Positions 41,140-48,840 are shown, numbered from the stretch's first letter. The stretch is 48,920 bases of DNA from Longicatena caecimuris (GCF_004341945.1 NZ_SMBP01000025.1:1-48920); one strand, 5' to 3'. The notes: generated by a model not told the origin, from the sequence alone. Numbers and translations: made by a program.

Positions 41140-41724
41140 ATGAATACACCTATCTTAGAAACAGAACGTTTGATTTTGCGAAAATTTACGGAAGCAGATA
41201 TGGAAGCTCTTTTCCTTATCCTAAAAGATGAAGAAGTTAACAGATTTTTGCCTTGGTATCCGGTAAAAAACATGGCAGAAACAAAGACGTTTTATAAAGA
41301 AAGATATGCGGAAAAATATAAACAACCCCAAGCCTATGCTTATGCAATTTGCTTAAAAAATGAAAATTTCCCCATTGGCTATATGAATGTTGAGATGGAG
41401 GAACATCACGATTTTGGTTACGGGCTTCGCAAGGAGTTTTGGCATCAGGGAATTGTTACAGAAGCAGGGAAAGCTGTTATAGAACAGGTAAAAAAGGATG
41501 GGCTTCCATATATTACAGCGACGCATGATAAAAATAATCCAAGAAGTGGAAATGTTATGAAGAAATTGGGCATGCAGTATTGTTATTCATACGAAGAACA
41601 GTGGCAACCAAAAGATATTTTTGTGATCTTTAGAATGTATCAATTGAATTTTTACGGTACTGCCGATTTTGTTTATAAGAAGTATTGGGATCATTCTGAG
41701 CATCATGTTATCGAAGAATTGTAA
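41140..41724 (+). CDS. RimJ/RimL-type GNAT acetyltransferase
   Basis: A 194-residue acetyltransferase of the RimJ/RimL branch. ILETERLILRKFTEADMEAL (5-24) is the branch signature. PIGYMNVEMEEHHDFGYGLR leads to the acetyl-CoA segment HQGIVTEAGKAVIEQV. NNPRSGNVMKKLGMQY is the conserved asparagine-containing motif. A C-terminal extension of about 25 residues (FYGTADFVYKKYW) is longer than usual. Substrates in this branch include protein N-termini and small amines; none can be chosen here. TTTGAGGAG precedes the start. Confidence 0.87.
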   Translation: MNTPILETERLILRKFTEADMEALFLILKDEEVNRFLPWYPVKNMAETKTFYKERYAEKYKQPQAYAYAICLKNENFPIGYMNVEMEEHHDFGYGLRKEFWHQGIVTEAGKAVIEQVKKDGLPYITATHDKNNPRSGNVMKKLGMQYCYSYEEQWQPKDIFVIFRMYQLNFYGTADFVYKKYWDHSEHHVIEEL

Positions 41725-41786
41725 GTCAATTAGCTAGCACAGCTTACAATTTGTAGCAGATGGTATTTGAATTTTCTGGTTTTGGT

Positions 41787-41813
41787 AAATAAAAAATCCT
41801 CGAATTTGAGGAT
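41787..41813 (-). terminator. Orphan minus-strand intrinsic terminator
   Basis: On the minus strand AATCCTC-AAATTC-GAGGATT is followed by TTTTT. The nearest upstream minus-strand gene (rarA) ends 415 bases away, so something transcribed in between, or read-through from rarA, may use it. Confidence 0.6.
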
Positions 41814-41944
41814 TCCCGTAGTGTTTGAAGGTGATGGATAGAACATTTTAAAACTAATAACCCCCAATAGCTTGCTTCACATTGATCTGTATCTTCTTTT
41901 TTGCGTAAGATACTTTTGATAAATTGAAGACTCCATTATCAGCA

Positions 41945-42101
41945 TTAGTTTTGCGCTAAAAAAACGACGATAAGAGAACTGCATTTTATCAGTATTTCAA
42001 TGTTTTCTAAAAGGTTGGTACTATTACCTATCCTATTCGAACTTGTCATTGCCATAAGAATGAATCCGAAAATTAAAAGATATATCCTATCTTTTTTTCA
42101 T
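41945..42101 (-). pseudogene. Small hydrophobic reading frame interrupted at an A7 run
   Basis: An ATG at 42101, with AGAGGCG a few bases upstream, is followed by seven A residues and a stop after four codons. Removing one A would give a 51-residue product with a signal-like start (MKKDRIYLLIFGFILMAMT), a polar middle and a second hydrophobic stretch (SSLIVVFLAQN). It may be a decayed gene, a slippage-dependent gene or coincidence. It precedes the orphan terminator at 41787 in the same direction. Confidence 0.3.
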
Positions 42102-42228
42102 AAGGCGCCTCTATATGTATAAGGGCATTACCTCATTCTTTTATGTTATACGCAAGATATCCCTAGACTTAATTAAGACTTACCATCATCTTATAATGTA
42201 CTTTTTAAGATTTAACCCCTTTTTTCTC

Positions 42229-43488
42229 TTATCGTTTTTTCTTTAAGGCCGCTAAATTACTTGAACGTTTTACCTTTCGTAATTTTTCTAAATTCTGCGC
42301 AAGAACTTTTTCATAAGAAGAATTCATCTGTGGATGATAGAATTGGATATCCTTTAAAGCATCCGGAAGATATTGAATCTGATTCCAGATATCACTGCGA
42401 TTATAATCATATTGATCCTCTTCCTTCATATTTACAGGGGTAAAGCGAAGATAATCCGGTACTTTATAAGAAGTATGGCGCAATACTGACATGGCAGCAT
42501 CAATGGCACTTTCCGCACTTTTGGATTTAGGCGATAAACAAAGATCAATGATAGCCATTGCTAATGGAATCCTTCCTTCAGGAAAGCCAACACGCTTAGC
42601 CGCATCAATTGCCTGCACACAGCGGGCAACTGCCGCAGGATTGCCTAAACCGATATCTTCATATGCCGTAACAAGTAATCTTCTTTCAATGCTATCCATA
42701 TCATTTGCCTCAATCATGATACCAAGGTAATATAATGCGGCATCCACATCGCTGCCACGTATGGATTTTTGAAATCCACTTAAAACATCATAATAGCCAT
42801 CTCCATCGCTATCCATGCTCATGTTTGGTATTTGCGAGAATTGCTCTACTAAAGCCTTACTAATACAACCGTCACTAGCGATAGCACAGATTTCCAATAT
42901 ATTTAAAGCATAGCGGATGTCTCCGTTACTGTGGCGAGAAATGATATGCAAAGCATCCTCTTCAATTGTAATTTCATTATTTAAACCTTTCGGTGATTGC
43001 AGAGCTTTGCATAATGCTTCTTCAATATCTGTCTGCGACAGTGCTTTAACTTCAAATAAATGACAACGAGAACGTATAGCAGGATTGATGGCATGCAATG
43101 GATTACTGGTGGTTGCGCCAATCAAGGTAATATTGCCATTTTCTACATGTGGCAATAATAAGTCCTGTTTATCTTTATTTAAACGATGTACTTCATCTAC
43201 AATTAAAATAAGCCCCGGATATAAGCGGGCTTCCGCAAAAATTTGTTCCAATTCTTTTTTGTTGCCGGTTACAGCATTAAACAAACGATAAGGTAGTTCT
43301 AGTTCATTTGCTAATACCATGGCCAAAGTTGTTTTCCCTGTTCCCGGAGGACCATAAAATATCATAGAGAAGATACGTTTCGCAGCTAAGCATTTACGAA
43401 GGACGTTTCCTTCTCCGATTAAATGTTTTTGCCCGATGATTTCTTCTATTTTTTGCGGTCGCATGCGAAAGGCTAAAGGTTCCTGCAT
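42229..43488 (-). CDS. rarA: Replication-associated recombination protein A (MgsA/RarA ATPase)
   Basis: A 419-residue AAA+ ATPase related to clamp loaders, acting at stalled replication forks. Walker A GPPGTGKT lies at 46-53, Walker B LILIVDEVHR at about 95-104, sensor 1 GATTSNP follows, then NGDIRYALNILE (sensor 2). The C-terminal tetramer domain has SIRGSDVDAALYYLG and AYEDIGLGNP, the RarA hallmark. The ATG at 43488 is preferred over a GTG nine bases upstream, as GAAGTGAT is placed for it. The adjacent mntP is not in the same operon, since it is upstream with its own riboswitch. Confidence 0.95.
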   Translation of the reverse strand: MQEPLAFRMRPQKIEEIIGQKHLIGEGNVLRKCLAAKRIFSMIFYGPPGTGKTTLAMVLANELELPYRLFNAVTGNKKELEQIFAEARLYPGLILIVDEVHRLNKDKQDLLLPHVENGNITLIGATTSNPLHAINPAIRSRCHLFEVKALSQTDIEEALCKALQSPKGLNNEITIEEDALHIISRHSNGDIRYALNILEICAIASDGCISKALVEQFSQIPNMSMDSDGDGYYDVLSGFQKSIRGSDVDAALYYLGIMIEANDMDSIERRLLVTAYEDIGLGNPAAVARCVQAIDAAKRVGFPEGRIPLAMAIIDLCLSPKSKSAESAIDAAMSVLRHTSYKVPDYLRFTPVNMKEEDQYDYNRSDIWNQIQYLPDALKDIQFYHPQMNSSYEKVLAQNLEKLRKVKRSSNLAALKKKR

Positions 43489-43559
43489 TATGATCACTTC
43501 ACTTTCTATCTTATTTTATCATGGATATGGATGGACATGCCAACTATTAATGAAACGAA

Positions 43560-44117
43560 TTATAGGGTGTGTTCAATTACGATCTTAATACCGATCAATA
43601 GTAAGATAATACCACCTAAGATACCGGCATATTTTTCAAGCAGGCCGCCCATAAAATGTCCGATAAACACCGCTAGAAAACTTAATACAAAGGTCGTGAT
43701 GCCAATTATGACGATTGCTAAGACGATATCTACTTCCAACAAGGCAAAGCTAATGCCCACAGCCAGCGCATCAATGCTGGTGGCAATCGCAAGAATCAGA
43801 ATCGTCTGTAGAGATAAAGATGCGTCTTGTTGATCGAGGTCAGGATGGAGAGCTTCTCTAATCATATTGATGCCGATGATTGCCAGTAAACCAAAGGCAA
43901 TCCAATGATCAAAAGAGGCGATGATTTCCTGAAAGTAACTGCCAGCAAGCCATCCAAGCAAGGGCATCAAGGCCTGAAACATTCCGAAGAATACAGCGAG
44001 GATTAAGGCATAACGAAGGACTTCATGCTTTTTCATCGTCATACCTTTGGCGATGCTTACAGCGAAGGCATCCATACTCAAACCGATACCTATGAAAAAT
44101 ACAGAAATTAAACTCAT
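43560..44117 (-). CDS. mntP: Manganese efflux pump MntP
   Basis: A 185-residue MntP exporter with six helices in two inverted halves. The acidic motifs GIGLSMDAFAVSIAKGM (about 10-26) and AIATSIDALAVGISFAL (about 109-125) hold the conserved aspartates needed for Mn2+ transport. A yybP-ykoY riboswitch precedes it, which fits induction by excess manganese. GGAGGTATGAA provides the ribosome site, and rarA follows 71 bases downstream, possibly receiving read-through. Confidence 0.95.
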   Translation of the reverse strand: MSLISVFFIGIGLSMDAFAVSIAKGMTMKKHEVLRYALILAVFFGMFQALMPLLGWLAGSYFQEIIASFDHWIAFGLLAIIGINMIREALHPDLDQQDASLSLQTILILAIATSIDALAVGISFALLEVDIVLAIVIIGITTFVLSFLAVFIGHFMGGLLEKYAGILGGIILLLIGIKIVIEHTL

Positions 44118-44132
44118 ATTTCATACCTCCAA

Positions 44133-44266
44133 AGAAAAAAAGACTTAGGCGCAAGAAAATCTTACGTATAAGTCTCGTTGTTTAATACTTAAGCCAGATT
44201 CAATACCTGAATCATCATGTTGACTTAACTACTCATCATGAGCCAACTACTCCCTTAACGGTGGCT
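44133..44266 (-). promoter_or_regulatory. yybP-ykoY manganese riboswitch with terminator
   Basis: On the minus strand: GTTAAGGGAGTAG, then GTCAACAT, CTGGCTTAAG and ACAACGAGACTT, which are the conserved blocks of the yybP-ykoY aptamer. The 3' end AGACTTA pairs with TAAGTCT (44141-44147 with 44169-44175) to make a terminator with seven T residues (44134-44140). Mn2+ binding should hold the AGACTT strand in the aptamer and let mntP be transcribed. Confidence 0.92.
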
Positions 44267-44268
44267 AA

Positions 44269-44297
44269 ATCATATCAGAAATTGAACAGAAATGCAA
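44269..44297 (-). promoter_or_regulatory. Promoter of the Mn riboswitch-mntP unit
   Basis: On the minus strand TTGCAT (44297-44292), a 17-bp spacer and TATGAT (44274-44269). It lies immediately after the stop of the 44300 lipoprotein gene, so mntP is separately transcribed. Confidence 0.75.
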
Positions 44298-44299
44298 TG

Positions 44300-45118
44300 T
44301 TAAATTGTATTACTAGTTGTATTTCCAAAGTCTGTTAAGAAATTTTCAGCATTGAAATCTGCTTTTGGATAATCTTTAAAGGAAGGCATTTTGATGTCTG
44401 TCACTTGATTTGGTTTTGCAATATTCATCGTTACTTCAGCTTTCATAGGCATAGACTGTTTATCGGCAATAATATTCATATCCATATGGATAACAATAGA
44501 TTCTAACATCTTATCCTTAGCGACGACAAGATCTGCTTCATACTTATCTAATTTGGCATCAAAATTTCCATTTTGTAATTGCTTGTTTGTCTTTTTTGCA
44601 CTTTTTAAAGCATTTTGCATTGTTTTATCATTAAATACGGCATGTAAGTGATATTTACCATCTTGTTCTTTCATTGATAATTCTTTAAATTGATCCTTTG
44701 TACCAACATTTAAACTATTAGGCATCTCTTTTTCTAAGGCAGCAATTACGGGCTTTAGATTATATGCAATTTTTTCCTGATTCATCATATTCATATAAAA
44801 CATATTCTTGTTTACATATAGCTGCAAGAAATCATCCATTTTCACACCACTCATAGCCGCTCCGAAATTTGCGGCAAGTTGCAATTGTTTCTCTGCATTG
44901 TACAGCATATCTGCCGTCACTTTCATATGCATATTCATATCATCTGCATCAAATAGCATTTTCATTTTTATATCTGCACTTTTCAGCTCTTCCATCTTCT
45001 TTACCGTATCTTGATACACTTGGAATGCTTCATCACTTACTTTACTGCTACAGCCACTCATGCTAAAACCAAATGTCAGCATCAGTATTACGAGAACTAC
45101 TTTCCATCCTTTTTTCAT
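44300..45118 (-). CDS. Lipoprotein, paralogue of the next gene upstream
   Basis: A 272-residue lipoprotein with signal MKKGWKVVLVILMLTFGFSM and lipobox MSGC (Cys23). The mature part starts SSKVSDEAFQVYQDTVKKME and then shows long beta-strands in a pattern like the LolA/LppX curved-sheet fold (ADIKMKMLFDADDMNMHMKV). It is Met-rich. The 45176 product shares the plan: an A(L/Y)xxxxxAxxxMxELKSADxxxxM start, then strands around a YVN/YMD...MYMN segment. Such paralogues often sense or carry lipids or metals; unproven here. AAGGAGG precedes the ATG. Confidence 0.75.
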   Translation of the reverse strand: MKKGWKVVLVILMLTFGFSMSGCSSKVSDEAFQVYQDTVKKMEELKSADIKMKMLFDADDMNMHMKVTADMLYNAEKQLQLAANFGAAMSGVKMDDFLQLYVNKNMFYMNMMNQEKIAYNLKPVIAALEKEMPNSLNVGTKDQFKELSMKEQDGKYHLHAVFNDKTMQNALKSAKKTNKQLQNGNFDAKLDKYEADLVVAKDKMLESIVIHMDMNIIADKQSMPMKAEVTMNIAKPNQVTDIKMPSFKDYPKADFNAENFLTDFGNTTSNTI

Positions 45119-45141
45119 TTCACTAACCTCCTTTTTAAAAG

Positions 45142-45172
45142 AGGATCATTACTTAAGCAATGACCCTGTTAG
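45142..45172 (-). terminator. Intercistronic hairpin between the lipoprotein genes
   Basis: On the minus strand AGGGTCATTGC-TTAA-GTAATGATCCT folds as a stem with one mismatch region, followed by CTTTT. It probably ends part of the transcripts or protects the upstream message, giving unequal expression of the two lipoproteins. Confidence 0.55.
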
Positions 45173-45175
45173 ATG

Positions 45176-45961
45176 TTATTTTTTCTTTTCTGGATAAGTC
45201 TTTAAATCCGCTGGGAATTTAACCTGCTGGTTCTTACCAACGTTTTTAAATTCCATAGACAGTTTAATATTTGCCTCTTCTTCTTTATCATTGGCTTTCT
45301 GAGTCATGTTAAAGTTCATATCAGCTTTACGGAACTGTCCGTTTTCTAATTTAACGACTAGTTTAACTTCTTTAATGGTAGCATCTTTTACATTCGCCAC
45401 GCTATTGCCGGCTACATTTGCGTTAACAGAAGCTAAAGAATTTAAATTGTCTTTCAATTCTTTATTCAATTTTTCCTTATCGAATACTAATGTCAGTGTA
45501 TCACCTTTGATACTTGCTTCTTCTAGATATTCTTTCATTTTATCCTTAGGAATTTTTAACGTATCCTTATCTAAGGATATACTAGGAATCTGGTTCATAG
45601 TGTCTTTAATGGCTTCTTTTTCTTTCTGAAGTCCCATCATATTCGTGTAGACATAATTTGAATCCATATACATTGTTACATAGTCATCAATCTTCTGTCC
45701 GGATGCAGATAAATCAAGACCTAAAGAAAATTGTGGTTTGCTTGATTCAAAATTGTAGGTACCATCAATTCCAGCTTTCACCATTTGACCACTGGCGTTG
45801 ACTTCCATTTGGATATCATAATCCGCTGACTTCATTTCCGTTACATTCTGAATAGCAGTTTCCAGTGCATCTAAAGCTTTATCGTCAACCTTAGAACCGC
45901 TGCAAGCGCTCATAGAGAACAGAACGCCAACACTTAATAAGAGTGCTGTTAATTTTTTCAT
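45176..45961 (-). CDS. Lipoprotein, upstream paralogue of the pair
   Basis: A 261-residue lipoprotein. The signal MKKLTALLLSVGVLFSM ends at the lipobox MSAC (Cys20). After a helix (VDDKALDALETAIQNVTEM) it is beta-rich, with YDIQMEVNASG, FSLGLDLSASGQ and TLTLVFDKEKL, in keeping with a half-barrel lipid- or peptide-binding fold. It resembles the 44300 product along most of its length, so a tandem duplication is likely. GAGGGA precedes the ATG and a TATAAT (45998-46003, minus) lies upstream. No family name is certain. Confidence 0.75.
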   Translation of the reverse strand: MKKLTALLLSVGVLFSMSACSGSKVDDKALDALETAIQNVTEMKSADYDIQMEVNASGQMVKAGIDGTYNFESSKPQFSLGLDLSASGQKIDDYVTMYMDSNYVYTNMMGLQKEKEAIKDTMNQIPSISLDKDTLKIPKDKMKEYLEEASIKGDTLTLVFDKEKLNKELKDNLNSLASVNANVAGNSVANVKDATIKEVKLVVKLENGQFRKADMNFNMTQKANDKEEEANIKLSMEFKNVGKNQQVKFPADLKTYPEKKK

Positions 45962-45997
45962 TTACTTTTTCCCTCGTTTCTTTCTTCTTAATACAAT

Positions 45998-46003
45998 ATT
46001 ATA
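45998..46003 (-). promoter_or_regulatory. -10 element for the lipoprotein pair
   Basis: On the minus strand a consensus TATAAT lies 37 bases before the ATG at 45961. No good -35 is seen at 17 bp. Confidence 0.4.
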
Positions 46004-46189
46004 TTAGCATAAGAAGGCGCGAAAGTGTATTTATTTTCCAAAGAAAATCTATGGTTTTTTATCTTTACTGTTACAAGTTTGTGATTAAATAAGATATGTT
46101 ATGCAATTTAATGAAAAGTGATTTTATATACTTGAGATCTATCGTATCTACATATGCGTACATAGGATGTGATTTCTATACAACGTGAA

Positions 46190-46218
46190 TTGAAAAATGA
46201 AAGGAATTAGGGTATGCT
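46190..46218 (+). promoter_or_regulatory. Promoter of ispF
   Basis: TTGAAA (46190-46195), a 17-bp spacer and TATGCT (46213-46218), 27 bases before the start codon. Confidence 0.65.
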
Positions 46219-46244
46219 AAGATGAGTAAAGGATAGGTGAGCAT

Positions 46245-46721
46245 ATGTTTCGTATAGGACAATCCAGTGATATACATCAACTGATACAGGGTAGAAAGTT
46301 AATATTGGGTGGTGTGGAAATTGACCATGAAAGAGGATTGCTAGGTCATTCTGATGCAGATGCCCTTTTGCATGCTATTGCCGAAAGCATTTTGGGTGCT
46401 TTGGCTTTGGGAGATTTAGGAAAGCATTTTCCTGATACAGCAAAGGAATATAAGGATATGAATTCTTTATGGATGTTGCAGGAAGTATACAAGATGATGG
46501 ATAAGCAGGGTTATAAAATCAATAATTTGGATGCTCTTATCATGATTGAGCGACCAAAGATGGCTCCCCACATTGCGAAAATGCGTGAGAATGTGGCTGC
46601 TGCTTTACATTGTGATATTGATCAAGTAAGCATCAAGGCTACCAGAGGTGAAAAAATGGGATTTGTTGGTAGAGAAGAAGGCGTCTTAGCACAATGCATC
46701 GTACTTTTAATTAAAAAATAG
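46245..46721 (+). CDS. ispF: 2-C-methyl-D-erythritol 2,4-cyclodiphosphate synthase
   Basis: A 158-residue trimeric enzyme of the methylerythritol phosphate pathway; it closes the cyclic diphosphate and releases CMP. Metal ligands Asp9 and His11 are in SDIHQL, His43 in ALLHA; GLLGHSDAD (31-39) is the signature, and KATRGEKMGFVGREEG (about 130-145) contacts the CDP part. ispE at 23262 belongs to the same route. GATAGGTGAG precedes the ATG. ispD is not adjacent. Confidence 0.97.
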   Translation: MFRIGQSSDIHQLIQGRKLILGGVEIDHERGLLGHSDADALLHAIAESILGALALGDLGKHFPDTAKEYKDMNSLWMLQEVYKMMDKQGYKINNLDALIMIERPKMAPHIAKMRENVAAALHCDIDQVSIKATRGEKMGFVGREEGVLAQCIVLLIKK

Positions 46722-46729
46722 AATTTATC

Positions 46730-46771
46730 AATGTCGATGAAAGGAGCTGCCTTTTTAGACATTGTTTTTTA
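46730..46771 (+). terminator. Intrinsic terminator after ispF
   Basis: AATGTC (46730-46735) pairs with GACATT (46758-46763), an inner AAAGG/CCTTT arm extends it, and GTTTTTT follows. Confidence 0.75.
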
Positions 46772-47480
46772 TAGATTAGCGAACTATCAAGGAGTTGGAA
46801 AGAACTTAGGCTGTGGAAGTATGTACAAGTTTATGCTGATGAAGGTTCATACGATTCGTCTGGGATGCTGATGAGCAATCTTTTTTTAGCTAAACCGGCA
46901 AACAAAAGTTTGATGAACTTTGTTTCATTACTCATAACGATGAAACTTTTAATAGCGCTTGCTCTTTACCTTATGGAAAAGATAAGGAAGAAAAAAAAGT
47001 GGATGTTTTTCATAATTAAAATAATCAAATATGCTGATTTTCCTTGTAGAAGTTAGATAGAATTTGTGTAGTAGATAATAAAAGAAGATTTATTTTATGA
47101 ATGAGAAAAAACAAAAAATGATTAAAAATATGTTATTTGGGAAATGAAAAATGACAAAGCATAGATAATTATATGTATAGCAATTGCTATAGTATTTTTT
47201 TTATTGCTTTTTAGATATATGTATAGTTATTGTTAAAGTGAAAAGGTATGCTGAACATCAATATACAGAAAAACAGTATCTGCATAGACAAATAAAACAA
47301 TGAAGATACGGTATGAATAGGTTATCTTAATAATAAATTGTAAATCTAAAGACTTACATAATAATTTAAGCCGAAAACAACGAGAAATTCGTCTGAGGTT
47401 GTAAGGGAAAGCTATATAATTTTGAGGAAACTGATCTTTTTTAAAAATAAGAATATTTCTTAATTATATTCTTAAAAAGT
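46772..47480. other. Long AT-rich intergenic region with possible gene remnant
   Basis: A plus-strand frame runs without a stop from 46775 to 47056 (ISELSRSWKELRLWKYVQVY, later LLITMKLLIALALYLMEK). Its first ATG is at 46865 and no ribosome site is seen before it, so I treat it as a remnant or chance frame. From 47057 to 47480 the DNA is extremely AT-rich, with no gene, RNA or clear repeat that I can support. Confidence 0.3.
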
Positions 47481-47528
47481 GTTGACAATGATAAACTTAA
47501 GAGCTATAATGAGAACGGTTCTTAAGAA
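47471..47528 (+). promoter_or_regulatory. perR promoter with periodic CTTAA elements
   Basis: A perfect promoter, TTGACA (47482-47487), 17-bp spacer and TATAAT (47505-47510), is framed by CTTAAA at 47471, CTTAAG at 47496 and CTTAAG at 47521. These are spaced exactly 25 bp and lie before, inside and after the core promoter. The last is within the palindrome TTCTTAAGAA near the start point. They are candidate operators for autoregulation by PerR, though none is a textbook Per box. Confidence 0.7.
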
Positions 47529-47542
47529 AGGGGGCTGTTCCA

Positions 47543-47944
47543 ATGAAACGTAAATCATCAAAACAGCGCGATATGATATTAAATTATCTTAAAACGATTG
47601 ATGGACATGTAACAGCCGAAGAAGTTTTCAAGAACATGAATGAGGATGGTAATAAAATAAGTCTAGCAACCGTCTATCGTAATCTGAATATCCTGGTGGA
47701 AATGAATGAAATTAAAAAGATTGCCCATCCTGTAGAAGGATATCAGTATGATAAGACAAGTCATCCCCACTATCATCTGCATTGTGTAAGATGTGATCGT
47801 ATTCTTGATTTAGATATTCCATATATGGAAGAATGGAATCATCAAATGGAAGCACAGACAGGCCTTTTGATACGCACACATAACATGATGGCAGAAGGCA
47901 TTTGTAAAGACTGTTTAAAGAAAGAAAACAGTAGTGGTATTTAA
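47543..47944 (+). CDS. perR: PerR-type peroxide-sensing Fur-family repressor
   Basis: A 133-residue Fur-family repressor. The winged helix (1-60) contains ISLATVYRNLNILVEMNEI. The structural zinc site is Cys81, Cys84, Cys121 and Cys124. The residues of the PerR regulatory metal site are all matched: His22, Asp70, His76, His78 and Asp89, the last being the aspartate that sets PerR apart from Fur. In this family iron-catalysed oxidation of the histidines by peroxide releases DNA. AAGAAAGGGGG precedes the start. Rubrerythrin, a peroxidase, follows 47 bases downstream. Confidence 0.9.
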   Translation: MKRKSSKQRDMILNYLKTIDGHVTAEEVFKNMNEDGNKISLATVYRNLNILVEMNEIKKIAHPVEGYQYDKTSHPHYHLHCVRCDRILDLDIPYMEEWNHQMEAQTGLLIRTHNMMAEGICKDCLKKENSSGI

Positions 47945-47959
47945 GCGAAATTTTCGCTT
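47942..47959 (+). repeat. Hairpin between perR and rubrerythrin
   Basis: TAAGCGAAATTTTCGCTTG contains the near-perfect AAGCGAAA/TTTCGCTT palindrome, overlapping the perR stop. No T tract follows, so it is more likely a message-stabilising or pausing hairpin than a terminator. Confidence 0.45.
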
Positions 47960-47991
47960 GAAGATAAAAGTTAAATAGGAGGAAAAAAAAC

Positions 47992-48531
47992 ATGGAATTA
48001 AAAGGATCTAAAACAGAACAGAATTTGATGGCAGCATTCGCAGGAGAAAGCCAGGCACGTAACAAGTATACTTACTATGCACAGATGGCTCGTGAAGAAG
48101 GTATGGAGCAGATTGCAGATATCTTTGAAGAAACAGCACGTAACGAACAGGAACATGCAAAATTATGGTTTAAGGCTCTGCACGGTGATAAAGTACCTAC
48201 AACGGCAGTAAATCTGGAAGATGCAGCTGCTGGTGAAAACTATGAGTGGACAGATATGTATAAGAACTTTGCCGAAACAGCAAAAGCTGAAGGTTTTGCT
48301 AAAATTGCTTTCCAGATGGAGCAGGTAGCAAAAATTGAAAAACATCATGAAGAAAGATACTTGAAACTGTTGGAAAACGTGAAAAACGGTAAAGTATTTG
48401 AAAAAGAAGAACCAACAGTTTGGATCTGCGACATCTGTGGATACCGTCATGAAGGTACAGCAGCTCCTAAGGCTTGCCCAGTTTGTGGATACTCTGGAGC
48501 ACATTTCGCTGAAGAAGCAACAAACTACTAA
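47992..48531 (+). CDS. rbr: Rubrerythrin
   Basis: A 179-residue rubrerythrin that reduces hydrogen peroxide in anaerobes. The four-helix di-iron part has Glu19 ([11 protein letters not shown]), Glu52 and His55 (NEQEHAK), and later EKHHEERY. The C-terminal rubredoxin domain has two CxxC knuckles ([12 protein letters not shown] and CPVCGYSG). The very strong ribosome site TAGGAGG and codon choice suggest high expression. It is cotranscribed with perR and ends at a clear terminator. Confidence 0.97.
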   Translation: MELKGSKTEQNLMAAFAGESQARNKYTYYAQMAREEGMEQIADIFEETARNEQEHAKLWFKALHGDKVPTTAVNLEDAAAGENYEWTDMYKNFAETAKAEGFAKIAFQMEQVAKIEKHHEERYLKLLENVKNGKVFEKEEPTVWICDICGYRHEGTAAPKACPVCGYSGAHFAEEATNY

Positions 48532-48542
48532 TCATGAAATAG

Positions 48543-48571
48543 GACATATCTATGCGGGTATGTCTTTTTTC
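48543..48571 (+). terminator. Intrinsic terminator after rubrerythrin
   Basis: GACATA (48543-48548) pairs with TATGTC (48559-48564), followed by TTTTTT. Confidence 0.8.
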
Positions 48572-48663
48572 TTATGGTCGTTCGTAAGCAAGGGAAACGT
48601 AGATGCAGGACAACTAAAGGTGCGCAATATATAATAAAATTACCAATTATATGTATATTAACT

Positions 48664-48700
48664 ATAAAAAAAGGCCTGTCTTAAGAAAGTAAAGACAGGC
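48664..48700 (-). terminator. Second minus-strand terminator behind the candidate sRNA
   Basis: On the minus strand GCCTGTCTT (48700-48692) pairs perfectly with AAGACAGGC (48682-48674), followed by a run of seven T residues. It would end any read-through of the sRNA before it collides with rbr. Confidence 0.8.
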
Positions 48701-48713
48701 TGTTGCATATAAT

Positions 48714-48805
48714 AAAAAAGTGTTGATGCTATCAATCTGGGGGAAGATACACTGACTTGCCATATGGGTGGGGGAAGAAAAAGCAAGTCAGGCGATAGCA
48801 CCAAC
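48714..48805 (-). ncRNA. Candidate regulatory small RNA with two C-rich segments
   Basis: About 92 bases on the minus strand. The outer stem pairs GTTGGTGCTATC (48805-48794) with GATAGCATCAAC (48733-48722), and TTTTTT follows at 48719-48714. An inner perfect stem, CTGACTTGC with GCAAGTCAG (48791-48783 and 48760-48752), encloses a loop. TCTTCCCCC occurs twice, in that loop (48778-48770) and in the single-stranded 3' side (48747-48739). The predicted start coincides with the first paired base. C-rich exposed motifs resemble those that bind ribosome sites in Firmicute sRNAs. No protein frame fits. Confidence 0.65.
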
Positions 48806-48811
48806 ATGTAT

Positions 48812-48840
48812 AATATAACGTATTTGTTTATAGAAATCAA
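48812..48840 (-). promoter_or_regulatory. Promoter of the candidate sRNA
   Basis: On the minus strand TTGATT (48840-48835), a 17-bp spacer and TATATT (48817-48812). The start point would fall at about 48805. The remaining bases to 48920 show no gene. Confidence 0.65.

Larger units (their letters stand above)
41725..42228. other. Gene-poor stretch between convergent genes
   Basis: No intact gene is visible. It contains the orphan minus-strand terminator at 41787-41813 and the frameshifted small frame at 41945-42101, both described separately. The remainder is AT-rich without clear repeats. Confidence 0.5.

Noticed and set aside
46865-47056. 63-codon plus-strand open frame
   Set aside because: No ribosome site, lysine- and AT-driven composition, and an open frame extending upstream of the ATG. 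Treated as a remnant or chance.
48739-48778. GGGGGAAGA repeated twice on the plus strand, like GGA-rich CsrA-binding RNA
   Set aside because: The plus strand lacks a good promoter and terminator here, while the minus strand has both. The structure is better read as a minus-strand RNA.
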